Shown here one piece after another: positions 17,435-26,000 of a DNA stretch of 53,029 nucleotides. The notes beneath the pieces are model-generated. The model saw nothing but the letters and a program-made list of their open reading frames with translations. It did not search any database and was not told the origin of the DNA. The translations under genes were made by a program, and so were the position numbers. The DNA comes from Candidatus Thalassarchaeaceae archaeon (lineage in GTDB: Archaea > Thermoplasmatota > Poseidoniia > Poseidoniales > Thalassarchaeaceae): assembly GCA_030745885.1 (NCBI GenBank), contig JASLNR010000031.1, positions 1-53,029 of the forward strand, written 5' to 3'. Numbering within the stretch: position 1 is the stretch's first letter; the number at the start of each line of letters is the position of its first letter.

Positions 17435-17443
17435 GGGCAGTCC

Positions 17444-19903
17444 TCACTGCGAGAGGTCTTTGACCTTCTCGACCAGTTCCATCCTTTGGATTCTGTTCGC
17501 CCCATATGGGGTCAGTAAAACCGAGACGAGCACCACGATTCCAATCAACTCGGCTGCCACGTATGGATCAGCTTGCACAGTAAGGAAGAAGGCCCATTGG
17601 ACGAATGAGTCAATCAGTGCCTGGGTCCCCACGATAGTGAAGATGAATGCTAGGACGCCCCCAATGAGCCCGATGGCGAGGTGCTCACCGAACATCATCC
17701 AGCGAATGCGACTTATCGGGGCGCCCAGTACCCTCAGAGTGGCGATCTCCGAATCACGCTCTGCAAGGTTCAGCAGAAGCGTGTTGAATAGGACCACGGC
17801 AGCGATGAGTATGCCCAAAAAGAGGATTGCGCCGAAGGCGGCCTGCTGCTGCTCAAGGAGTGACTCGAATGTTCGTATCAAATCCTTCTTCTGGGTTATT
17901 CCCAAGGAGATGTCTCCCAGTTCGCTGTCGACCTCCACCCCCTCGGGAAGGTCGATCAGGATCGAGGTGGCTTCGATTCCGATGACCTGCGCCAGATCCC
18001 CCCTGTGAAAGTAGATTGTACGAGAGACCTCTCCTTGCGTTATTCCCGTAATCTCGACCTGTTTGGCGGATGAGCCGAACATCACAGTCTGAGTCTGCCC
18101 CACATCCCATTCCAGGAAAACATGCAGGCCCTCGTCGATGAGAATCTGTGTGGTGGCTGAACCGGCTGCTGGGATGCTGCCCTCCTTGAGGTCGAGGACC
18201 ATCATTGCGTCATCCTCGATAGACAGCGTGTCCAACCCATAGGCGAGCAGGTATCTGGAGTCGCCCTCGGGGTTCCCTGGAAACATCAGCACCGACTCGT
18301 GAGCAGCCCCCCTCTCATCGGCCCAGTCAATGACCGCCGCCTCCCCTCCGAATGGGACGACGACCTGAGCGTCCCAGTTCTGTTTCTCCTTTATCCCTCC
18401 CACAGTCAAATCCTCCATGGTTTCCATCATCAGGGTCATGCTGCCGAAGAGTAGCATTGAGAGTCCGACAGCGATGAATGTGAAGGCGAGTCGGGTCGGC
18501 TTCCTGATACTGGATCTGATGGTTAGGCCGGCTGTGGCAGGGAGTCTGGATGTGAGCTTCTGGATGCGTCTGGACGAGATCCTGACCTCATGCTGCCCTC
18601 GCATGACCTCGAGGGGTTGGAGTCTTGATGCCTGAACGGCTGGAAGGATGCCAGAAATCATGACCACGATCATCGAAATCCCTCCAATCTGGATGACGAG
18701 GGGAGTCACATCCGCTGGATTCAGAATCGGGACCCCGATTATTTCCTCGTAGAAACCCAGCATCGCCGGGGCTCCCACGAGTACCCCCAGCAGGGCACCG
18801 AATGAACTGCCGATGAGCCCGATTACCAAGGGCATGAGGATATAACCCGGCATTATGGCACTTCTGGGAATGCCCAGGGTTCGCAGGATTGCAATCTCCC
18901 TCGCCTGCGACTGAACAAGCCTCTGGAGGCTCAGGAAGATGGTGATCCCAGCGATGATGGCTATCATCGCAGTGACTGGGATGTACATCATCATCGCACC
19001 CTCGGCGTCAGCTCGTAGGAGCTCTACGGAGCTGACTCCCGAGCGGTCGTAGACCAGCGAGGGGGTGTCGTCGGCCTCGATCAAGATCGATCTGATGCTG
19101 TCCACCAGCGCGCTGAGTTCCCCCCCCTCGTTCTCCGTGGTCGACTGCAGATCGTAATCGGGCGTGCCAACGATGTCAATCAGCAGCAGATTGGACGAGC
19201 CCGGACTGATATTGGCTAGGCGCTCGAGGCCTGTGGCGGAGAGGTAGCCGGTTGCGAAGGTGCCGGGTTCGGCAGGATAGAGGATTCCCTCCTGGGCAAA
19301 GTAGAGGTGGTTGGAGTGAAGGCCTATTCCCACGACCGTGAAGTCCATCCTTCCAGCTCCGGCTCCGATGGATATGGCGTCCCCAATGCCGATGTCCATC
19401 CCCTTTGCCACGCGCACGTCAATGACTATCTCGTCGTCTTCGGAAGCGGCTTGTCCGGAGCAGCAGTCGTGGTCGGGGAACCAGACCCTGTCGACGTAGC
19501 CCTCGTCGACGCCATGCCATATGGCCGGGACGGGTTTTTCCTCGCCCGCCTCGTCGGTGTGGAACATCAGGCCGTCGAGCCTCATGCGAGGCTCGCACTC
19601 GTTCAGAACGAGTTCGGAGTCAGGCCACTGGTTCGCTATGTCCTCGCAGATCGAGTCGGAGTCGTCCTCATCCCAAGTCCCACTCGGATTCTCGACCCAG
19701 ACATCGGGAAGGTTGACCCCATCATCCGTGTCTGCATAGATGTCCCCGTACATCCCTGAGGCTGTGTGGGCGTAGGAAGCGAAGGAAATCCCCCCCAAAA
19801 CGCCGACCGTCACCATCAGGACGACAGCGACGAGCATGATCTTCTTGCGCCACAGGCTCCTTGCGAGGCGCTTGGTCAGCAGAGCGAACACGGAGCACCT
19901 CAC
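17444..19903 (-). CDS. ABC exporter permease with two FtsX domains (MacB/LolCE-like)
   Basis: An 819-aa membrane protein with a GTG start overlapping the ATPase stop (GTGA). An N-terminal TM (residues ~20-45) is followed by a large extracytoplasmic MacB-like domain and two FtsX blocks: the first around residues 305-425 (LQRLVQSQAREIAILRTLGI) and the second around 690-805 (NLAERDSEIATLRVLGAP), with another TM near 470. This duplicated layout is seen in LolCE-type and related lipoprotein or peptide exporters. Two Cys in DHDCCSG suggest extracytoplasmic disulfide chemistry. It pairs with the ATPase upstream; the exported substrate is unknown. Confidence 0.88.
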   Translation of the reverse strand: MRCSVFALLTKRLARSLWRKKIMLVAVVLMVTVGVLGGISFASYAHTASGMYGDIYADTDDGVNLPDVWVENPSGTWDEDDSDSICEDIANQWPDSELVLNECEPRMRLDGLMFHTDEAGEEKPVPAIWHGVDEGYVDRVWFPDHDCCSGQAASEDDEIVIDVRVAKGMDIGIGDAISIGAGAGRMDFTVVGIGLHSNHLYFAQEGILYPAEPGTFATGYLSATGLERLANISPGSSNLLLIDIVGTPDYDLQSTTENEGGELSALVDSIRSILIEADDTPSLVYDRSGVSSVELLRADAEGAMMMYIPVTAMIAIIAGITIFLSLQRLVQSQAREIAILRTLGIPRSAIMPGYILMPLVIGLIGSSFGALLGVLVGAPAMLGFYEEIIGVPILNPADVTPLVIQIGGISMIVVMISGILPAVQASRLQPLEVMRGQHEVRISSRRIQKLTSRLPATAGLTIRSSIRKPTRLAFTFIAVGLSMLLFGSMTLMMETMEDLTVGGIKEKQNWDAQVVVPFGGEAAVIDWADERGAAHESVLMFPGNPEGDSRYLLAYGLDTLSIEDDAMMVLDLKEGSIPAAGSATTQILIDEGLHVFLEWDVGQTQTVMFGSSAKQVEITGITQGEVSRTIYFHRGDLAQVIGIEATSILIDLPEGVEVDSELGDISLGITQKKDLIRTFESLLEQQQAAFGAILFLGILIAAVVLFNTLLLNLAERDSEIATLRVLGAPISRIRWMMFGEHLAIGLIGGVLAFIFTIVGTQALIDSFVQWAFFLTVQADPYVAAELIGIVVLVSVLLTPYGANRIQRMELVEKVKDLSQ

Positions 19904-20709
19904 CCAACCGGTTCGTCCGACACTATCACGCCGCTGTCTATCCTGACCACCCTAGTGGAGAACTGGATCAGGGACTCGTCGTGAGTCACGAAGACGCAGG
20001 TGATTCCCTCGGCCTCGCAGGCCTTGACGAGGACCTCCATCACCATGGCTGAGGTATTCGAGTCGAGGTTACCGGTCAACTCGTCTCCGAGCAGCAGGCG
20101 TGGGCTTTTGGCCAGACTGCGGGCGATAGCGACCCTCTGCTGCTGGCCGCCGCTGATCTCGGCGGGGAATCGGTCAATCTCCTCTTCTAGTCCGACTAGT
20201 CTGAGCAGGCTCCTTGCACGTTCCTCGTCACGTCCTCCCGCCAATTCCTGTATCAGTAGGAGGTTCTCCAGTACCGTGAGGTCCTGGAGGAGGTTGAAGA
20301 ACTGGAAGACGTATCCGATGTTCTCTCTCCTGAATGTGGTCATCTCCTCGCTCGCCTTGGCAATAGGCCTGGAGTGGGTGAAGTACTCCAGTGGGTACAT
20401 CACCACTGACTCGATTGGTCTTAACCACCAATCAATGATTCTCCGTCCAGTCAATAATCTGATTCGGGGTCTTGAGATAGCGCCCTTGGGCACATCCTTG
20501 CCATTGAATGAGTAGGAGCCACTGGTCGGGGTGTCGAGCGCAGAGAGGCAGTTGAGTAGCGTTGTCTTGCCGGATCCGGATGGTCCGAGCAGGATGATGC
20601 GGTCTCCATCGAAAACCTCCAGATCCACCCCGTCTAGGGCCTTGACGGTACCTGAAGCCATGTGATAATGCCTTTCCACCCCCCTAATGTCGACTAGTGG
20701 TTGCACCAT
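19900..20709 (-). CDS. ABC exporter ATPase (LolD/MacB-like) with an internal insertion
   Basis: A 269-aa ATPase. Walker A is GPSGSGKTT (residues ~42-50), Q-loop YVFQFFNLLQDLTVLEN, signature SGGQQQRVAIARSLA and H-loop VTHDE. Between the Walker A helix and the Q-loop there is an extra ~40-residue segment (around residues 78-120, containing DWWLRPIES and a Tyr/Phe-rich part) that typical LolD-type ATPases lack. The Walker B/D-loop reads LLLGDELTGNLDS, with Leu in place of the usual Pro. The ATG at 20709 has a GGTGGTG Shine-Dalgarno-like stretch before it. Confidence 0.93.
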   Translation of the reverse strand: MVQPLVDIRGVERHYHMASGTVKALDGVDLEVFDGDRIILLGPSGSGKTTLLNCLSALDTPTSGSYSFNGKDVPKGAISRPRIRLLTGRRIIDWWLRPIESVVMYPLEYFTHSRPIAKASEEMTTFRRENIGYVFQFFNLLQDLTVLENLLLIQELAGGRDEERARSLLRLVGLEEEIDRFPAEISGGQQQRVAIARSLAKSPRLLLGDELTGNLDSNTSAMVMEVLVKACEAEGITCVFVTHDESLIQFSTRVVRIDSGVIVSDEPVG

Positions 20710-20765
20710 TATTCACCACCCACGTTGCACTCAAGTCGCTTCTTATTCAAACTAATTGCAAACTC

Positions 20766-22901
20766 TCATGATTCCGAGGCGCCAGCGAAGAATGCCATGG
20801 AGTCTCGGAACAGCTCCTCCCTTCGGTACCTCTTGTTATCCCTGATCTTCAGCCATGTGAAGGCGATCGCTAGTAGTATGACGAACGGGATGAAGGCCTC
20901 GGCGTGGTAGCGCTCCATGAACTCGATAATCCCCCTCGCGGTATAGGCCCATGTTACCGAGGCCGCGGTGCCTCCGATGAAGCAGGCGGCCAGTACCCTC
21001 CGGAAGCGCATGCGGGCTACCAGCCCGAGCATCGCGCCTACGAGAACGCCGCTCGCCATGAAGGGAATCCACACGAAGACGATCAGGCCCCAGAAGCCGT
21101 AGCGATCGATTCGGGAGCGGTTCTTGTGAGCGACGTACTCGACCGAGGATAGGATATCGCCCATGAACGGGTTCTGCAGCAGGGCTCCGGGAATGCCTCC
21201 GCGCCTCGCCACCATCGCCTCTCCGGTCAGCTCCGCCGTACCCTGCTCGACCCTTCCCGCCACCGCCCTGTCTGCTAGGGTGGACTTCTCGTTCCTAGCG
21301 CTGACCACGAGCGCACGACCGTCGATCAGGTCTCCGAGGTCAGACTGTAACTGCTGCCTCAAGTCCCCCTGGAGGTGCTCGTAGGTCGGCTTGAACAGGA
21401 AGTATGCGAACCTTGTGACCGGGCGGTAGATAACGCGCGCGAATACGGCGTCCTCGTCGGCCATGATGGCCGCTCCGTAATCTGCCACGTCATGCCTCTT
21501 GAACCAGCGAGCCATGCTCTCATGGAATGCCTCCTCTAGGTTCCCAAATCGCCCCATGCGAGCAAAGAAGTCGCTGTAGTCATCAGCCATTGGGACATCT
21601 GCAGAGTCGGTGGTAAACTGGTAGACGTTCCAGCCCGGGATCTCAGTCGGCCTGGAATCGGTGCAGACCGCCTTGATTTGCAGCGGGCGCATCTCACCGA
21701 AAATGCTGAACTCCGAGAGGATGTCCTTGATAATGGTGGCCTTGACGTCGATTGGGCTTACTATCGTCCTCCTCGTGGTCTTGTAGGTAAGGTAGACATC
21801 GACTGAAATCGCCCTGTCCTGAATCATCATCGAATCGTAGTCGGGACGTATGTGAAGCCTCTCGCTCGCCGATGCGATAGTCCTCCCTATCAGGCGTCGC
21901 ATCTGCTCGCTCGAGAGGAGATCGTCGGCGTCCCTATGGTAGAGTCGATGCATTAGCGGGTACTGAACACATAGGAAGAAGATAGACATCCCCAAGGAGA
22001 TAGTTGCCATGTACCATGGTGGCACTTCGGCGCTGCCGCCGGTGAGCATCGCAGTTTCCCTGCCACCGACCCATTCGGCACCCATGAGCACCCATCCCCA
22101 GCCACCTAACCGCTGAACAGTGAAACAAGCCCTAGGCTCATCATCGAACTTCTCCATGTTCTTGTGTATCTCCGTCGACCCCCACAGCGAGGAGGTCTCC
22201 CTGCTCTCCAGAAGAATTACGATCTCCTTCGAGACGTGGATGTCTCTGCTCGCTTCAGATGAGCGAGCGAGCGAGGTCAACTCGTGGATTGTCAAGTTGG
22301 AGAGATCAGTAGCATCGTCAGTCCAAACGAATATCTCAATGGTGACGTCATACTCCCCTTCCCCTAGGGAGTCGTAGTCCATAGTCAGCGATAGTTCACC
22401 CACTCCACCAATCCCAAGGACAGTTTGCTCGGAGTCGTTGGATAGTGTCAGTAGCATGATAGAAGATGCCGAAGTTGGGGCGTTTTGGCTGAGAACGCGG
22501 AGGTTCTGGCTCTGGTCAATCCAAGTCTCGAACCAAATCTCCTCAGTTTTGTCAATGCAGTCGGACGAATCGAGGAAGGTTCCTGAGACCGTGTCGTCAA
22601 GCGTGATCGAGTCCCCGAACAAGAGTCCCGACGAGGTTAGGAAGACGGAGCCGAAGAAGACCGCCCCGGTAACCAGGCCGAAAACAAGGGTGTAGTCATC
22701 GAAGGTCTGGGGGATGATTGTGTTGACCATGAAGCTGTTGTCGGGATTGGTCCTCCTGTCGCGAATCCTCTTGAGTTCCAAGTCGATTCGGTCTTCCTCG
22801 ATTTCCCCCTCTGGCACCTCAGTTACCTCTGGACCGGTGCCCTCTCCAACGTCGGTGGGGGGGACTTCGGGGAAACCCGGGGAACCGCCATCGCTCGACA
22901 T
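20766..22901 (-). CDS. Multidomain membrane protein with C-terminal small-multidrug-export-like (COG2426) domain
   Basis: A 711-aa protein. An acidic N-terminal ~55 residues precede TM1 (~70-95); then comes an extracytoplasmic beta-rich part, TM2 (~300-325), and a ~260-residue soluble region on the other side (IRPDYDSMMIQDRAISVDVYL onward, given in part) of unknown fold. The last ~150 residues contain about four helices starting RYGFWGLIVFVWIPFMASG and GALLG-like MLGLVARMRFRRVL, which resemble the Sm_multidrug_ex family. The function of that family is uncertain despite its name. A TATA-like box lies ~25 nt before the ATG, so the mRNA is probably leaderless. Confidence 0.7.
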   Translation of the reverse strand: MSSDGGSPGFPEVPPTDVGEGTGPEVTEVPEGEIEEDRIDLELKRIRDRRTNPDNSFMVNTIIPQTFDDYTLVFGLVTGAVFFGSVFLTSSGLLFGDSITLDDTVSGTFLDSSDCIDKTEEIWFETWIDQSQNLRVLSQNAPTSASSIMLLTLSNDSEQTVLGIGGVGELSLTMDYDSLGEGEYDVTIEIFVWTDDATDLSNLTIHELTSLARSSEASRDIHVSKEIVILLESRETSSLWGSTEIHKNMEKFDDEPRACFTVQRLGGWGWVLMGAEWVGGRETAMLTGGSAEVPPWYMATISLGMSIFFLCVQYPLMHRLYHRDADDLLSSEQMRRLIGRTIASASERLHIRPDYDSMMIQDRAISVDVYLTYKTTRRTIVSPIDVKATIIKDILSEFSIFGEMRPLQIKAVCTDSRPTEIPGWNVYQFTTDSADVPMADDYSDFFARMGRFGNLEEAFHESMARWFKRHDVADYGAAIMADEDAVFARVIYRPVTRFAYFLFKPTYEHLQGDLRQQLQSDLGDLIDGRALVVSARNEKSTLADRAVAGRVEQGTAELTGEAMVARRGGIPGALLQNPFMGDILSSVEYVAHKNRSRIDRYGFWGLIVFVWIPFMASGVLVGAMLGLVARMRFRRVLAACFIGGTAASVTWAYTARGIIEFMERYHAEAFIPFVILLAIAFTWLKIRDNKRYRREELFRDSMAFFAGASES

Positions 22902-22918
22902 GTGAGGACATAGGATGA

Positions 22919-22931
22919 TGGGGGTATATCT
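22919..22931 (-). promoter_or_regulatory. TATA-like box for the 711-aa membrane protein gene
   Basis: On the minus strand CAGATATACCCCC lies with its centre about 24 nt before the ATG at 22901. That is the distance expected between an archaeal TATA box and a transcription start at the initiation codon. No Shine-Dalgarno is seen between, so a leaderless mRNA is likely. Confidence 0.5.
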
Positions 22932-23037
22932 GTTGTTTGCAATGCCTCTCTGGCATCACTTGGGGCATGCGTGGGAACCGCCTCTCCAAATCACAAAGCA
23001 ATTGCCCCCCCAGCAGGAAATTTCTTCATCTGAATGG

Positions 23038-23047
23038 CAATTTTAAT
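23038..23047 (+). promoter_or_regulatory. TATA-like box for the giant S8 protease gene
   Basis: CAATTTTAAT is centred about 29 nt before the ATG at 23072, in an AT-rich patch within the divergent promoter region 22902-23071. The predicted transcription start falls at or a few nt before the ATG. Confidence 0.45.
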
Positions 23048-23048
23048 G

Positions 23049-23069
23049 TCCTCCTACATAGTAGGAGGA
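23049..23069 (+). promoter_or_regulatory. Perfect 9-bp inverted repeat between TATA box and start codon, covering the Shine-Dalgarno
   Basis: TCCTCCTAC at 23049-23057 and GTAGGAGGA at 23061-23069 are exact reverse complements separated by ATA. The right arm contains the only good Shine-Dalgarno (GGAGG) for the protease gene, 5 nt before ATG 23072. The site also sits exactly between the TATA-like box and the expected transcription start. It may be an operator for a dimeric repressor, or, if a leader is transcribed, an RNA hairpin hiding the ribosome site. Confidence 0.6.
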
Positions 23070-23071
23070 GC

Positions 23072-26000
23072 ATGCCTAGTGGTAACGGGGCGCGGGTCCA
23101 CCTGTCTCTCCTTCTCACTTCACTGATGGTTTTCCCCACATTGTTGTCTGTCGCCGCACTAACCCTAGAGCCGCAGACAGGTGATCTAGATTCGAAATCT
23201 TCAGGAGTCTCAAAGAACGGACCTAGGGCCTACTATAGCGAATTGGGCATCCCTCAAATTAACGATCCTTCACATGGATGGTGGAATTCAGACGGCGTTG
23301 GTGAGGCCTTGCTCTACCACCGGAAGGCAACCTACGTCCCCATTGAGGATTGGCAAACCACTACGGGAGAGCGCGTTCTTTCGGGATGGCATGTCCTAGG
23401 GCACGAGTACCCCATACCTAGCAATTGGAAGGATGACCTTAGCGAGATGGGGATTGAGTGTCAGACCTTTTACTCGCCCCAAGGATTCCACTGTGATGTT
23501 CCCGACCTTTCGGGCGGAGATCTGATGGAAGCCGGAGTCATAGGGGCCTTTCGACTAGATCCAACCGACAAGCTCGCTCCCGATGTGCTACCCCTGATCT
23601 GGGGAATGGTGGAATCTAACGCGATTATGGAGGGAGACCTGTTCGTGATCAATGTCCTGCTTTCCGGGGATTTCAATCGGGGCGATATCCTGTCAAGTCC
23701 TATCGACTTGAGAGAAATGTACGCAGGTAGGTTGGCCAAGATAGTTGCAGACGAGAAGGGGATGGAGTGGCTTGTGAACCAAGATTTCGTCGAGTGGATC
23801 GAACCGGATTATCCCGTACAGTTGTCCAACGACGAAGCTGCAGAAATCATCAATGTTGATTGGGTCGGTGACCCGTCGAATATGGGTGGTCCGCTGAACA
23901 CCCTTTCGGGTTCGGGAGTTATCGTCGCGGTGGCGGACTCCGGCTTGGATACGGCAGAGTCGTGCGGCAGTACGATTAGTTACGCCGCCAGTTTGTTAGA
24001 TTGCAACTCGAAAAACGGCGACGTTCTCGATGACTTTGTAGGAAGGATTGCCTCGGTTCAGTCCTTCCATGGTTCTTGCTCGGATGACGGGCCCAGTGAC
24101 GATCATGGGCATGGCACACACGTCACTGGATCGGTTCTGGGGGATGGTTCCAACTCTCTTCCAGATGGCGAGAACTTCGCTGGAATGGCCCCAGATGCCA
24201 ACTTATACATGCAAGCGATCAAGTGCGGTGGCTCCCTGTACCCCCCATCCGACTACGAAAACGACCTGTTCCTTCCTGCTTATGAGTTTGGGGCCAGAGT
24301 CCATACCAACTCATGGGGCACAGGTCCCTCCGGAAGCACCCCCAACTACTACAGCTCATCCACACTGATGGTCGACGAGGCGGCCTATGAGATGGACGAC
24401 ATGGTCATCCTCTACGCTATGGGGAACGATGGATCAGATGATAACTCGAACGGCGAGATTGACCTGGAATTCATGAACAGGCAAGCGACTGCGAAGAACA
24501 TACTCTCCATAGGTGCCTCGGAGAACTTCAGACCGACTCTGACTGGAAGCACATGGGGCACCGCGAACAGTGACAACTGGGGGGCTTCGCCAATCAGCAG
24601 CGATTACCTTGCAAACAACATTGAGGGTCTGGCTGCATTCTCCAACCGAGGACCGACCGACGATGGCAGGATAAAGCCCGACCTTGTAGCCCCTGGGACA
24701 TATATCATCTCCACTAGGTCCGCTGAATCCGGCGCCAGCTGTATTGAAACTGGTTACGAAAACTACTGCTACAATCAGGGAACATCCATGGCGACTCCGA
24801 TTACCGCAGGCTCGACCGCACTGATACTGGAGTACCTCAACAATCAGGGCTACACTGACGATTTCACCAAGTCCAATGACCCAGCATCTGCCATGGTGAA
24901 GGCTATGATGGCGTCAGGGGCCCACGATATGGAAGGGCAGTACAGCACCGGCGGTGATGGTAAGAACGGGGCTGCAGACTCCGCGCCAAATCCTCATGAG
25001 GGCTGGGGCTTACTTGATCTCCAAGGGACTGTCGGGACATCCTTCATGGATGGAATCAGTATCGCTACTCAGGAGAGTCACTCGATGAGGCTGACCGTTC
25101 CGGTCGGTATCCCTGAGTTCCGCGTTGTTCTCTCTTGGAATGACCCTCCTAACTCACCCTCAGCGGGCAAGCAACTTATCAACGACCTAGACATTTTCCT
25201 GAAGAACCCCAGCGGTGCCACCTTCAATTACGTTAACGACGATGTAAACAACTTGGTTGGAGTGACTGTAGAAAGCCCAGATGCTGGTGACTGGGAGGTT
25301 ATTATCAACGGCGCCAACGTTGCCGATGGCCCGCAAATCTACTACGTCGCCGTGAGCAATGGACTCGTTATCACCGACATGAGGCATCCGGTTTCCGATA
25401 CCCTCAACATCGCTGGTTTCCAATCTGGTTCCATTTTCACCGAGACCACGGTATCTGTTGGCGGGAACCACATATGCGCTATTATCGACGATTCGTCCCT
25501 ACAGTGCTGGGGTGACAACTCGTTTGGGCAAGTAGGGGATGGGACCACCACAGACAGGTTGACTATGACCTCTGTAGCACTGGACTCCGGCAGAACTGCA
25601 GTGTCCGTAAGCACGGGGGAGTCCTACACCTGCGCCACACTCGACGACTCGAGCCTGAGGTGCTGGGGGAGGAACAATAAGGGGCAGTTGGGAGATGGTA
25701 CCACCACCAACTCCATTTCCCCTGTTTCCGTCGGTCTCGGTGGCTTCCCAGTCCAGGTTTCCTCAGGTCTAAGGCATACCTGCGCTGTTCTGACTGATGC
25801 CAGTTTGAAATGTTGGGGGGACAATGCGAACGGCCAGCTAGGTATCGGGTCAAACTCGGATAGCAGCACTCCAGTTACAGTCAGTTTCAGCGGTGGCAAG
25901 AAAGTGCTTGCTGTCTCCACTGGGGCTGCTCATACCTGTGCGGTGCTGGATGACAGGAGCCTGCAATGCTGGGGCGAGAACGGGGATGGCCAACTTGGAA

